DNA from: Gnetum montanum | Lineage: Eukaryota; Streptophyta; Gnetopsida; Gnetales; Gnetaceae | NCBI GenBank assembly: GCA_015680685.1 | Contig: MNCI01011471.1 | Span: forward strand, 235,585-282,229 | DNA: 46,645 bases | Direction of reading: 5' to 3' | Shown: piece after piece, positions 1-11,769 of the stretch | How the letters are laid out: every line of letters begins with the position of its first letter | Numbering within the stretch: position 1 is the first letter of the stretch | Program-made: the position numbers and the translations under genes | The notes under the pieces: model-generated | Told to the model about the DNA's origin: nothing | The model's database searches: none | The model's input: only the letters and a program-made list of their open reading frames with translations

Positions 1-226
1 AACTCAATAGCATAGGAGATAAAACATAAAAACTATAAAAATCATATACCTCAGACTTACTTAACCATACACTGTGACAACTATAAGCAAGTCTGGAAAG
101 ACAATGAATGATTAACCCTAAATGTTCCATGGGCATGTAGGCACTTAGTCTACGGAGTTCGACCGGATCATGCGTGCTACGCTTGTATTCGTATGGTTGA
201 GTGTAGGGGTATCTCACGACTCATTA
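1..226 (+). repeat. A0 5' LTR, 3' part only
   Basis: This shares ordered blocks with the ends of the other LTRs of the family: the 'aaaatcatatacctcag' stretch, 'cttaaccata', the 'agtctacggagttcgacc' stretch and 'gtatggttgagtgtagggg'. The last bases CTCATTA correspond to the family end CTCATCA. A weak relic of the tRNA-Asp-type primer site may follow at about 229-246 (ATTGCTTGATGG against GTTGCCGGGG), too decayed to be sure. Confidence 0.6.
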
Positions 227-1918
227 GTATTAATTCATTGCTTGATGGTGGTATGTAGTATTTAGTTATTTGATTTTTGGTGTCTAGATTCTAGCTTTGA
301 ATTTTATTATAGATAATTAGGAGATGGTTTCTTTTTCATGAAACAGGCAGAGAGTCCACAACATCCACCCATTCAAAAACTCTATGGTTTTCCTTATTCT
401 GGAAATGTGTAGTCTCTTTTTCATTAATAAAAATTTAACGAACTTATGACTTTGATAGTTTCTGGATTTGAAAAGGATTCAAAGGTTTGAGTAGGATGTG
501 ACTTTAAGGAAATTCGATACTCTTTGTGCCTTTTTGCTTACTTGGGTGCATGTGTGTTTTCATGGATTTCTTACAATTTCATGTCGACCCATAATAGGAA
601 TTTGAATAAGTCTTTGCATGGTGTGGTTCTCATCATTACAAAAATAAAAAAAATCAATGGGAATTCAAAACACACCTCTTAGAAAAAATAAATAGGCTAC
701 AAGAACTGGTTATGGGACTAGAAAGACTTGTTACCCATGCCTAAAGTTCCCATCTAACTAAGGTCCTTTCTCACTTCCTACATCTCTTTTCTTCCTTAAT
801 AAGGAATGGTGGTTGTTTTGTGGAAGCACTCTTATGTCTAAGGGGGATGAACTAGTCTTAGAATGGAAATGTGGAGTCATTGAACATGGTTGGTTTTGGT
901 CTAGACTAATGATGGATTTTATCATGTCATTTAACCACAAACTTCACAAGGGACTTCATGTGACCTTAATCAAGAACTCCATTCCACTCTCTTTCATCCA
1001 TCTATGCTTTCCATGTCCCACCTCACTGCCAATTTTATGTTCTTGTTTGATGTCTTGGTTTGATGTGTCATAATTCTTAGGTAGTTTCTTCCAAGATTTT
1101 GTATTTAACTTTTTATAACCATTAATCATCCATGGGTCCCACAGACTCCTCGGTTTGAAGTTATGCAAGGGTAATAAAAGGCCTATGTCTACTTTGGAGA
1201 GGATCCACTTACATATCTTTTGGTTGGATTAGTTAAGTTCCTTATCCTTAAACATTCTCACAATCAAATCCTTTTGCATATCCCATCAATGACATCCAAT
1301 TGTGTGCATATTCACAACATTTTTTAGTAAAATCATATTTCTATTGTTGTGAATTCTTAAACCCTCTTCAAGCATTTCATCACATTTGGACTTTTCTGAT
1401 TTATTAATGGACCATGTATTCATTTTACCTTATTTGCCAATCTTTCTGCTAACACTACTAAAAAGAAATGACTCCACCATAATCACAACCTAGCAAAGTG
1501 TAACTATTGACGAGACAAGGTACCTACCAACTATATGTTATAGATTGCATACTAATCTATGATTTTGTTATGATTACAGTGGGAAGTGTAGACTAGAAGT
1601 GGGACTATCTTCAATAAGGATGATGTAGTAGCACCATGCGACGAGGACCCTTCATGATTATTGAATCTTCTCCCTTACTCTTCAATTGCCAAGAGGTGTT
1701 GGATGTTAGTTTTGTCTAGGGTGTTCACCTCCCTTATCATGAACATTCAATTTTGTAAAAGATTATATATCCATATACTCATGCACTTAGAGTCTATCTG
1801 TTCCATTTGAGTCAGTTTGAATGTTAGTAAATAATCCCATACCTTTCCAATATTTTGTAAGGAACTTGTTCCTCCTCTTCTTCACTTGAGGACAAGTTTT
1901 TATTCAATTGTGAGGGTA
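227..1918 (+). other. A0 internal remnant, non-coding
   Basis: No supported gene. Two stretches match the 3' non-coding region of the relatives. About 350-415 resembles 10095-10150 ('cacaacatccacccattc'). About 690-800 resembles 10445-10560 and 38620-38740 ('ggttatggg', 'cccatgcctaaa', 'ctaactaaggt'). The end, 1881-1918, matches the conserved run-up to the LTR (CTTGAGGA, then G-rich TGAGGGTA as a decayed polypurine tract). Short ORFs on both strands here look like chance. Confidence 0.55.
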
Positions 1919-2521
1919 TGATGAATTGTGTTTTGACATGCTTTGATATCAAAGCCTTGATATTGAATACCCAATATTGGAGCCCAAGATGGGATGTCAA
2001 ATATCTGATATTGTGGGGTAAATTTTGGCCTATAAATATAGTGCTTGGGCACATGACTTCATACATTTTTTCTCATAGCATAGTGAAGCTCTTGTAATTT
2101 GTTGTCTCTAGAGTTAGAATATTTTCATAGCATAGTGAAGCTCTTGTAATTTTTTTTTTGATATAGTGTAACCCAACAACACTATATGCATTCAGGATGT
2201 GTCTAGAGAGTGAAAATAGGTACTTGTGTTAGGCTAGCTAGGTAATAGATTAATTAGGTACTAAATTCCTTTACCTTTCATTTTTGTTCTAAGTGATTAA
2301 CCTTATAAAATATAAAATGATAAAAATCATATACCTCAGTTACACTTAACCATATACTTGTACCTCACGAGTGGAACTAAGAAGACAATGATCATTCCAA
2401 TTATATTTCACTTCCTTAAACTAGAGTACTTAAGAACTCAAGGTCTATGGGATTTGACTAGATTGCATTTGAATGATTATGATTCATATCATTGGATGTA
2501 GAGGTACCTTGCCGCTCATCA
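1919..2521 (+). repeat. A0 3' LTR
   Basis: It starts TGATGAAT after a G-rich tract and ends CTCATCA at 2515-2521, the same terminal inverted repeat (TGATGAG/CTCATCA) as the other LTRs of the family. A TATA-like box TATAAATA lies at 2031-2038. Downstream is a direct repeat of about 27 bp (2073-2100 and 2125-2152, period 52). At 603 bp it is shorter than the A1 and A2 LTRs (892-971 bp). Confidence 0.7.
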
Positions 2522-3425
2522 GACATCAATAAGATAGGCTTTTTTAATGCATTCCTGTTGACATAGCCCTATTGACATATCCCTGTCAATGCATGGTATA
2601 TGCATTAATGCTAATACATCGATGTTGATGTAGTATTGCCTATATAAATGTGTGCATCCATTGAATTTGTGACACTTTTTTAGTCATAGTTTTAGCCAAA
2701 CTCTTGTAGTTTTTATTTCCAACAGTTAGAATATTTTCACTCTAAGTGCCTGTAGTGTGGATCTAAGAGATTGTATGGCATTTTATTTGAATGCCTATGT
2801 ACCTAAAAACATTGGCATGATGATAATGAAATTGAGATTTCTTATATCCATTACAACACTTGGCCTAGCTTAACTTTACTTTTCTACACTTTACTTTACT
2901 TACATTTTCCATTACTATCTGTAATTAAGTAATCAATGTATTAATGTTATTAATTATAAACATGTAAGTATGATCACTTCGAGCATAATATGTTAATGCT
3001 TGGTAATCTTAGCAGTGGATATTTGGTATGCCTAGTAATACCCACTTGGTAACCTAGTAGTGTTAACACTTGTTCAAGATGTGTACAACAAGTGGGAATG
3101 GTTACTCTACATTAAGATGATTAGCTACTAGATTAGCTAATTAGTTAGATACTTAATTGTTAAACTTATACTCAATCATCTAGTGATTAGGATAAAAATA
3201 TATATTAAAAATAATTACAAGAATACATACATGTGCCTTAACCACACTTAACCATATGTACTAATAGCACACAAGTGAGTTAGGAAGACAACAACCTTGC
3301 AACTACATGATTCTCTATTGAAGAACATTGGTCACTTAGATAATAAGTCTATGAAATTTGACCAGATTGCTAGTAAACACTTGTGATTTGTATGGTTGGG
3401 CATAGGGGATATCCACAGCTCATCA
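2516..3425 (+). repeat. A1 5' LTR
   Basis: It aligns along its whole length with 33276-34167, including 'tgcctatataaatgtgt', 'ggatctaagagatt', 'ttaatgttattaattataaa' and 'atggttgggcatagggga', and ends CTCATCA. The first seven bases (TCATCAG for TGATGAG) overlap the CTCATCA end of the A0 LTR, so the exact left edge is ambiguous by about 6 bp. The TATA box TATATAAA is at 2641-2648. Confidence 0.85.
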
Positions 3426-3426
3426 T

Positions 3427-3444
3427 TTGCATTGTTGTTGGGAA
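3427..3444 (+). other. A1 primer-binding site, tRNA-Asp type (decayed)
   Basis: It directly follows the LTR end: TTGCATTGTTGTTGGGAA. This matches the tRNA-Asp 3'-end complement used by Athila-type elements (TGGCGCCGTTGCCGGGGA), with most differences being C to T or G to A. The A2 copy at 35040-35057 (TGGCTCCATTGTCAGGGA) is better preserved and supports the reading. Confidence 0.7.
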
Positions 3445-3960
3445 CTTAGTTTTGCTAAGTAGGTAAAGTATTATTAATTAGTGATTTCACACAAGCATTG
3501 TAAGAAGAATATAATAAAATATCTTTCATAATAATAATAATAATGTAAGACACACTTATGTATATTTTTGAAATGGATTTCCCTCATGGGAAAGAATCTC
3601 CACTACATGATGACTAAAACAATAGGTAATACGAGAGGATGCAAAGGATTGGTGAAAGGCCTAAATAGTTGAAAGTCATTTATGCCCATTCGAATCCCTA
3701 TTATCTAGAGTTCATATTGATCCTTCATCAAGATGAATAGCTATAATGAAGAGATAAGAATGTATTAATATGTTACCTTTTGATTGATTTGTTCCTGCTA
3801 TGCTCTGACCCAACTCATGAAGTTGAGTATCGAAATAGCTAGTCCTAAGTATGAAAGCATGGAGCAAGTCTCTTGGTACTAAGAACCTATAGAAGCATAG
3901 ATCCAAAAAGATAAATGCATAGAGGCCCATTAGGAAAATGAGTCTTGACATCATTATTTT
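3445..3960 (+). other. A1 leader / gag N-terminal region, unrecognised
   Basis: About 500 bases between primer site and recognisable gag. It holds a short ATA run (about 3527-3543). On the minus strand 3712-3954 is open for 80 codons with a hydrophobic start; I do not recognise it and no counterpart is evident in the A2 leader (35058-35170), which is only about 110 bases. It could be an insertion or a diverged 5' part of gag. Confidence 0.35.
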
Positions 3961-5560
3961 TATAGTTGCATAAAGAGGGCGAGAATTTCCTTTTTAGCCA
4001 CTTTAAATAAACATATTCTTCTCCTTTCTTTAAGGACGACATCTTTCACCAATACTTATAGTCAAACTTGAAGAACCTTGATGATGAGAAGATATGGTTT
4101 AAAGACCAAAGATCCTCAAAAGATAAATCTCATAGTCATTCATTTAAGAACAAGTAGAATGATAAGGAGAAGAAAAAAGATAAAAATAAGGCTAGACAAA
4201 GGACTGAAAAAGAAAAACTAGAAGGAATCATTCTCCTAGTCCTTCATCTTCATCATCTTCCTCATCATCAAACTCTAATAGGAGGAGCTATGGTAGAGGT
4301 TGAGATAGGAGTAGTCAAGATTATGATGGAGATGATAAGAGATCCCATATTGATGATAGGACCCAAGATGAAAGTTAACAAAGAGAGGAGTAAGAACATA
4401 ACTGAGAAAGGAGGCATAACAAAACTTACCATCAGAGGCATGGTCATCATAAAAGCCACCATGGATGTGACAATGACAATGAACTATTGTTGGCTGCTAA
4501 AAACATGTTGAATGTTTCAAAACCAGTTAGAGTTCCTACTAGGCATCACAATAATAGTAGGATTAAATAGTTGGATATGAAAAATATCCCCAAGTTCGAG
4601 GGGGATATAATGTAGATCCATAGCATTATTTTCAATCTTTCCATGATGCCTATGCCTTACAAAATATTGAAAATGACTAGAAAAAGTTGAAATTGTTCCT
4701 AATGATACTTATAAAAGAAGTAAAAAGTTAGTATCAGTCCTTGAAACCAAAATCCATTCATTGATGAAGTACAATGTTAGAACTATTCAATGACAAATAT
4801 CAAATGTACTCCTAAGTATCTAATCTGAGGAAGAAGATTCAAGGATGAAAGCAAGGGAATGATGAGTCCTTGGGTATGACCCTAGGCAAGTATTAATCTT
4901 TAATGAATTGATGTATAGGCCCTGGGTTCTCTCAAAGGAAACAACTTTTCCATACCATAGATGGGCTCTAGAATGGACAAGAGAAACTCTTGGGATCTAT
5001 TCCCAAGGGAGACATTTTGAGATGAGAGTCCATTAGATCTAAAGGCTAATAAAATAGGTGGCCAAGGAAGAAGGGGAGTTGAAGAAATGAAAGAGTGGAG
5101 AGAAGTACAACAAAGATCCCTCCATTCACAAAAGGGAGGTGCATTTCTGTGATTCAAAGGATAACACCCCACTAAATAAAGTGGTACAAAGGAAAATATT
5201 GCTGATACAAAAATCTATCCCTAAAATATCAACCAAGGTGGATAAACTATAGAAGTACTTAGATGAGAAGTTTCAAAATGCTTTGAAAATAGTAGAGGAG
5301 AAGGTAGAGAAAGGAAGTAGTGAAAGATATAGAAGGAGAAGGAAAGATATAGAAAAATGATATTAATAGCAAAAAGTTAAGGTTTCCATGGTCAATGAGG
5401 TTGTAGATTCTAAAACTGATGATGATGGATGTGATGTCTTTCAATACGAACTTCTCAAGAAATTTTTTCTTGTGATGCTGCATCTACAAGAATCAGGGGT
5501 ATATATCAAAAATCCAAAATTTGCAAAGAGGTAACCACATAGGAGATTGCCTTATTCTCA
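3961..5560 (+). pseudogene. gag: A1 gag (capsid polyprotein), decayed
   Basis: It is recognised by colinearity with the better-preserved A2 gag. A serine-rich stretch at about 4231-4270 (SSSSSS) is followed by a basic region, then at 4576-4640 a phase reading NIPKFEG as in A2. A charged, coiled-coil-like C-terminal part follows (about 5060-5380). Gag would form the virus-like particle in the cytoplasm. Many stops and frameshifts. No zinc knuckle is visible, as in many Athila gags. Confidence 0.6.
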
Positions 5561-6150
5561 GTGGAGCACCACCTCAACCTCAAGAGTAATATTAGCAATG
5601 GGAAAATCCATAATCGTGGGGGATGCCACCACCCAAATATCAATACCCTTACTAGTAGTTGAATTCCTATGGATATTAGGTCTAGTAACTTGTATCCCTT
5701 CATGACTTTGCAAGCCATGATCCTTTTATTCACTACAACTACTCTCCAAAATATCATTGAATCCATACTCCATGACTTGATTCTTCCTTTACTTATCCTT
5801 CTCCCTATCCATTATCAAACTTTGCACCATTGAATACCACTCCTTTTCCACCTGCTTCACCTATACATGGAGAAATTCCATTGCATCCACAATAGAGAAA
5901 TGCAATGAATGCTAGTAACTTATAGCTAGATAGCTATATGACTAGTTTTGAATATAAACCTTGAAAGAGGGTTTTCTTTAGGATCAAAAATCCACCAAAA
6001 CCCTCCTAGACACCTATGGCTACTAACCATACACCCACCACCTTTGAAAGAACCATCAAGCCTCCTTCAAATCAAATGTCCTCCAATGTATATACCATCA
6101 TGTTGACCCATGTAGTTATTGATTGAATTAAGGCTAGCCACCTTCATAGA
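5561..6150 (+). pseudogene. A1 gag C-terminal linker rich in Pro, Gln and Tyr (decayed)
   Basis: Broken frames encode short runs rich in P, Q, Y and H (for example about 5575-5640 and 5800-5890), as does the A2 gag tail at 36810-37090. I take this as the spacer between gag and protease. No motif of known function. Confidence 0.4.
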
Positions 6151-6199
6151 AAATGATTTGATCTTGGGGGTTCCCTTATCTACTAACAAATCATCGAGA

Positions 6200-6560
6200 A
6201 TGATTTGTGTAAGCCTATACTAGATTTAGGATTTGGAGTAAATTTAATCTCATAGGAAATGTAGAAGACCTAGAACTTACCTCAATTTAAGAAATGCAAC
6301 ATCAACTTGAAGATTGTCGATTAGTCCATTACTATTCCCTTGGGATTAGTGGAAGAAATCATAAACATCATTTTTAGATGATCTTATCCTACAAACTTCC
6401 TAGTGATGCATGTTGATAACTACAAGGGGGACTTCCCTATTATAATGGAAAGTTATTGGCTTAGCAAAATTGATTTCAAGATGTAAATTCAAGATCTTTC
6501 CTTGAAAATCTTCAAGAAAAATAAATTTGGTAAAGTAGAGAAGAAGCAAGTTCCATGCAT
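6200..6560 (+). pseudogene. pro: A1 retropepsin-like aspartic protease, decayed
   Basis: Across frameshifts the order of motifs fits the Athila/Tat protease: DLGFGVNLIS (about 6225-6260, where the family has DLGASVNLLP), a 'PLG-V-E-I' stretch (about 6335-6370), and 'FPIIME' near 6433-6452 where the family has 'PIILGRPFL'. The enzyme would cut the Gag-Pol polyprotein. The catalytic Asp-x-Gly is readable (D-L-G), but stops and frameshifts make it dead. Confidence 0.55.
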
Positions 6561-7109
6561 TACATATAGTGATATAGAGTACTAGTGCATTCAAAAGATA
6601 TGGGCCATACAAAGTACATCTATCAAGGTATGATAAAGTACACCAAGACATCTACTATTTAGAAGTGATTATATGCAATAGCCACAAAATAGGAAGGTAC
6701 CTAGTGGCTAACAACAGATAGTGGGATAGATTTAAAAATATGCATGGAACCAATAGAAAGCCTCATAAGTGCTTACATTGAATACATGGATGAAATAGAG
6801 TAGATCCATAGCCAACTCTCCCATGCATAGATTGAGATAAATTAGGGAGATTTGAAGATCATATAATACTTCAAGCAAGAGCCCCTTGAACTAAAGGCCT
6901 TACCAGCTAATCTAGAATATGTATCTTAATAATAATAAGCCAGTAATCATAAATGCCTATCTTTCTCAAGCATAAAAGATGAAGTTTCTTAAAGTAGTAA
7001 ATAATGATCAATAACCTTTTCCTAAACACATCATGAACTAACAAGAATAGATCCAAGGATATGCTAGCATTAGATCTAAACATATCCCTTTATCAAATGT
7101 AAAAGGCAA

Positions 7110-7760
7110 TGGAAAAATTTTTTGAATCCTAAGTTAAAGCTAGGTGTGAAAGATAAAACTGAACAACTTCTTAAGATGGGATTCATTTATCCCATTGTAG
7201 ATAGTGAGCGGGTTAGCCCACTTGTCATTGTATCCAAGAAAGGTGGTAAATGGAGGATTTCCATAAACAACAAGCTATTGAAGATGTTAACTTTTAAGGA
7301 TTATTTTCCATTTCCATTTGTGCACTAGGTGCTAGCTACTATCGTAGGGAATGGCTACTATAGCTTTCTAAATAGTTATAATGGCCATAAAAAAATCTAG
7401 ATTGCACTATAGGACTAGGCCAAAACTAATTTTACAAGTCCCTATGGAACTTTTGCATACAAAAAGATGCCCTTTGGCCTATGAAATACTCTTGCTACTT
7501 TCCAATGCCTAATGTGTAGCATTTTCTAGCAGTAGTGTAGAAGTCTTCATGGATGACTATTTTACTTATGGTACCACTTTTAAGCAAGCCTTGAAATGTC
7601 TCGAGAACTTGCTAAAACACTACATGAAGATCAACTTACAACTCAATTACCAGAAGAGACATTTAATGGTACAAGAAGGCATATACTTGGGTTACTAGAT
7701 CTTAGAAAAGTGATTAAGGTGGACCTAGAGAAAGTACAAGTCATCTAAGGAATCACCAAA
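7110..7760 (+). pseudogene. A1 reverse transcriptase, decayed
   Basis: Copies element RNA into DNA in the virus-like particle. The N-terminal block is open at 7122-7328 (68 codons) and reads like the canonical Ty3 start: GFIYPI, then SPLVIVSKKGGKWRI and DYFPFPF. Then come YGTFAYKKMPFGL (about 7442-7480) and the active site FMDD at 7546-7557 (the family's F-x-DD). It ends near 'GHIISKEGI'-type remains at about 7680-7710. Several in-frame stops (TAG at 7327, 7392 and later). Confidence 0.82.
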
Positions 7761-7939
7761 TAACTTGAAATAGGAAAAGGCATGAGGTCATTCCTTGGAC
7801 ACAGTGCTTACTATCATCGATTCATTGAGAACTTCTCCAAAATCACCAAGCTGCTGGTGGAGTTAACCAAGAAGGATGCATCCTTTAGCTAGACCAAGGA
7901 ATGTGATCATTCATTCAAAAAATTAACAAAAAAGCTCAT

Positions 7940-8345
7940 ATAAACTCCTATTCTATGTGGTCTAGATTAGTTCAAACCTTTCCACATCATGACAGATGTA
8001 TCAAATTATGCATTGGGAGAAGTACTCATACAACTAGATATTAAAAATGTCTATACTATATCCATTGTGTGAGTAGAAGCATTGTTGGTCAAAACTAAAT
8101 TATGCTACCATTAAGAAGAAGCTTATGATGGTAGTATACTTCTTGGAAAAATTCAAGCACTATGTGTTTGGATACAAAATATTTGTACACACAAGTCATA
8201 ATGTTATCCATTTCTTGATGAATAAGCCATTGTTGAGCCCCCATGTCATAAGGGTGCTAATGATTTTGTAGAAGTTCAATCATATGATGGTGGACAAAAA
8301 GAGAGTTGAGAATGTGATCATCAATCACTTATCTTAATTTTGATG
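7940..8345 (+). pseudogene. A1 RNase H, decayed
   Basis: It removes the RNA strand of the hybrid made by RT. Visible motifs: TDVSNYALG with the first catalytic Asp (about 7988-8016), a 'KKLMMVVYFLEKFKHY' block where the family has 'KELLAVVFALEKFRxY' (about 8113-8162), 'VHTSHNVIHFL' (about 8190-8220), and the end VENVIINHLS (about 8310-8335). Broken by stops and at least one frame change near 8100. Confidence 0.78.
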
Positions 8346-8619
8346 GGATAAAAAAGAGGGTGAGAAGCTTGTATCTAATTAATTCCCAGATGAACTCCTA
8401 TTTGCCAAATCCCTTAATGTTCAAACTTCTAGGGGTACCAACTAGTATAATAAATTCCTCTCTTATCTTTTCACTTAGGAGACTTCACAAGAATGGGATA
8501 ACAAGAAGAAACAACAGTTTCTTCACCAAACTAAACATTACATGGAAATTCAAGGTAACCTTTATAAGGTTTGTGCCAATGGCTTGATGTGATGGTGCAT
8601 ACTTGATGGTAATCAACTG

Positions 8620-9745
8620 CAAATCCTCTAGGACACTCATTAAGGTTCTTATGGGGATCATTATGTAGGCTGGAGGATGATCGTGAAAATCTTGATGGTA
8701 GGGTACTTCTAGCCTACCATTTTCAAGGATTTCCATCATTTTTTTGTTCATGTAAATGCTACTAATGAGATAGAGGAATGATAGCTTGAATGGAAGGGCC
8801 TCAATAGTGGGTTTAACCACTAGAGCTCTTTAACATCTAGGGAATTGACTTCATGGGATTTATCACTCCCATATCTAATGAAAAGGCATACATCATCATA
8901 GCTATTGACAATTACACTAAGTGGGATGAAGTTGCAATCATCACCAATTATTCATCTTCCACTGCGACATGATTTGTCCAACAAAATATCGTAAATAGTT
9001 TTGGTATACCAAGAGAACTTATTTCTAATAATGAGACTCATTTTATAGGGGCTACTTTTCAAAAATTTATGTAATGCTTGGGCATATAACACAAACTAAT
9101 GATCCCCTATTACCTCCAAGCCAATGGTTAAGCTAAAGTTACTAATAGGGCGATAACCCAAATACTAACATGTACAATCACTATGTATGGAAAGAAATGG
9201 AATGAAAAACTTAATGATGCTCTATGGATTTATCAATCCACATGGAAACTTCCTATAAGACACTCTCCTTATGAGTTGGTGTATAGGAAGTTACTTAAAA
9301 TTTCAATCCAAGGTGAGCTCCATACACTTTCAACTTTTTTCGAGCTTCACCTTGATCTTGATCTAGCATAACAAGAATGCCTCATGCTACTAAATGTGCT
9401 AGATGAAAACTAACAGGTAGTCTTAAGTATGAATGAAGTACACAAGACACATGTCAAACAATGTCATGATGCATGAATAAAAATAGTTAAGTTTTATCTT
9501 GGTGATAAGGTCTTCTATTTGAATCTCATGCATGCATCTTAATGTACTAAATTCCAAACATTTTGGAAAGAACCTTACATAATTCATGCAATGTTTCCTT
9601 CAGGTTCCATGTCCATCTATCACCCTTTAAGCCTAGAGGAAAAACTTTTAGTCAACATCCAACAAGTGAAACACTTCCTTCCTTGAACCAATATAAACCA
9701 ATAAGAATAACACCTTCAAACAAGCATGATCTATTTTTTAGATCT
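8620..9745 (+). pseudogene. A1 integrase, decayed
   Basis: It inserts the cDNA into host DNA. The HHCC zinc region is poor but placed at about 8640-8760 ('GYF-PTIFKD'). The catalytic core starts GIDFMG (8841-8858, first Asp kept). The second Asp is replaced (ISNNETH, 9021-9041) and the catalytic Glu is Lys (NG-AKVTNR, about 9124-9147). Further on are the open stretch 9183-9371 (DALWIYQST, SPYELVY) and a GDKVFYLN-type C-terminal domain (about 9504-9530). No chromodomain is visible. Confidence 0.8.
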
Positions 9746-9760
9746 TCCCTTCTCAACTTA

Positions 9761-9776
9761 GTCATGGGGGAGATGG
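9761..9776 (+). other. A1 internal polypurine-tract-like site
   Basis: GTCATGGGGGAGATGG, directly after the end of pol, closely copies the terminal polypurine tract of the same element (GTCATGGGGGTA at 33264-33275). A2 has a similar site at the same junction (37935-37947). Some Athila-group elements have a purine tract between pol and the env-like ORF. Priming activity is inference. Confidence 0.5.
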
Positions 9777-11760
9777 CCATCTATTCTAACACCTTGTGAG
9801 GATTAATCCATTCTTCATCCTTTTTGTTTTACACTATTCTTCATATGTTTTCATTTTCTTGAATATTTTATCAATTATTTTATATATGTTTCCTTTTATT
9901 TTATCTTCCTTTTTAGTATTTTATCTTGTTTTCTAGGAAATCTCTTATTTTGCCAATACTATTATTAATACTGGAAGTTAGAGAATGTAGATATTAAAGT
10001 AATGATTGGTTTTCTAAATGGAAAATTTTTTATCTTTAGATTATGGCGTTTATTAAAAAGTTTTCAATTCTCTCATGTTAGTAGGTAGTGGAACCACAAG
10101 ATCCATCCATTCCATCTATTCTACAATGGCTCTACATTTTGGAAACATGAGGTTCCTTCACATTATAACAAAAAATAGCCAATGATCTTGCTACCCAAAA
10201 AAATTAGAATAGAACAAGAAGAAATGAAAAAGGATATGACCTCAAGGGGATTTGTCATATTCTCATCCCAACTTCTTTCTCGAGTTTCATGATTCTTCTA
10301 CATTGGTCTCTCACCACTCCCATTGTTGACCATTAAAGGAAGCATATCTCTAGATGGTATGATTTCTATGAAAGAAAATAAACAAAAATTAAGCAAAAAA
10401 AAAAAGAACAAAGACATTCAAATCAAATCCCTTAAACACAATAATGGGCTACAAGCATTGGTTATGGGGTTTGAAAGACATGTTACCCATGCCTAAAGGC
10501 ACCCCTCTAACTAAGGCCCTTTCTATCTTTCTTCTTCTCTTAGAGTGGTGGTTGTTCCTTGGAAATGATCATGAACTCTTGATGGTCAAAGGGCTAGGAT
10601 ATTAAATTGAAAAGTCATTAAAAGAGAATGGAGTTGGCCTAGACTATGGATGGAATGGTATTAAATCATCCTAATCACAAACTTCATAGACGCTCTCATG
10701 TAACCTTGATGTAAATCACATACCTACCATTTTTTCTCTCTACCATCATTCTCAAACTATAACATACCACCCCACTACCTCATATCATGGTTACTTGATG
10801 CATTTATTTTAAGGATCCCATAACCCTATGACATTTACTCCATTGGGTATGAGTTTAGCTTGAAATGACTATTAATAATCCTTGGTGTCTACGAACTTCT
10901 TGGGATGAGGGCATGCAAGGGTATCACAAACATATGCCTACTTTAGAAAGGACCCACTTGCATTTCCTTTCCTTTGATCTTCCTTAAGAAAAATTCCTAT
11001 CAATTGTCCATTTGGGTGATCAATTTCATCAACTTGAATTTGAATGTCCGAATTTGCTTAATTTATGCATTTTAAATTTCTTCAAATGTGTTTGAATCCT
11101 TTCCCTCAAGCATAGGTAATTCTCTTATGTGTTGCTTCCATCATTCTACATCTTTATAGCTTTTATTAGGCTCTTGTTTCATCTCAAAACTCTTTGAAAT
11201 CCCTCCATTTTCAAATGCAAAGTTATCTAAGAACAACTGCATTGATGCAGCCCTGTCGACATAGTGGGATTAGTCGACATAGCCCATTAATGTGTCACCA
11301 AAATAGTATAAATATGCATGATACTTAGCTAATTTTGCATCATTTTCCAAAGAAGCAAAATGAGTTTTTTCAATTTTTTAGTTTCTAAGAGCCTTTCAAG
11401 TGCTATAACTCTTAAATTGCTAATCCATTTGCATCTATTATGTAATCCTTGTGCTACCAAAGGTAAGTTCTATGTCATCGGAAACCCAAACTTTTGGTTT
11501 CTTGTAGAAAAGTTCTCAAAATTTTTCTAATTGGTCATGGTCATCCTATTAAAATAATATTAAAATCAACTACCATGAAGGGTTAAGACCATCACACAAA
11601 CTCTAATATCTAACAAATAAAATAATATTAAAATAATCCAACTAGCCAAGATCACAAACAAAGCATTAAAATGATCAATTCTTAATGTTCAAGATACAAC
11701 AAAACCTGATCTAATAAGAAAGATATGAAAATAACTAAGGGTTATAAAGTAAAGGCTAAC
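9777..11760 (+). other. A1 non-coding region between pol and third ORF
   Basis: No supported gene in about 2 kb. The block 10340-10560 is shared with A0 and A2 ('ggttatgggg', 'catgcctaaagg', 'ctctaactaagg'). At 11228-11345 there is a second LTR-like promoter look-alike: repeated GTCGACATAG, then TATAAATA at about 11309, followed by 'tttagtttctaagagcc'. It could be a leftover of an older LTR or a genuine second promoter for the third ORF. Confidence 0.5.
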
Positions 11761-11769
11761 CATGTATTA

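Larger units (their letters stand above)
1..2521 (+). mobile_element. A0: Athila-like LTR element, internally deleted, left edge outside window
   Basis: The left end is the 3' part of an LTR ending CTCATTA at 226; a second LTR runs 1919-2521. Both resemble the A1 and A2 LTRs, with the same 'catatacctcag' and 'taaccata' blocks and a terminal CTCATCA-type end. Between them are only about 1.7 kb, which align by eye to the 3' non-coding parts of A1 (about 10000-10700) and A2 (about 38400-39100). No gag or pol is present. I infer a deletion derivative of the A1 family, non-autonomous as it stands. Confidence 0.65.

Noticed and set aside
813-1168. Small ORFs on both strands in A0
   Set aside because: The matching block in A1 and A2 is not open; no motif or conservation.
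4268-5766. Several hydrophobic minus-strand ORFs
   Set aside because: Antisense to the lysine- and glutamate-rich gag of A1; such shadows read as hydrophobic.
8485-8820. 111-codon minus-strand ORF
   Set aside because: Antisense to the RNase H-integrase junction of A1, whose sense motifs are clear.
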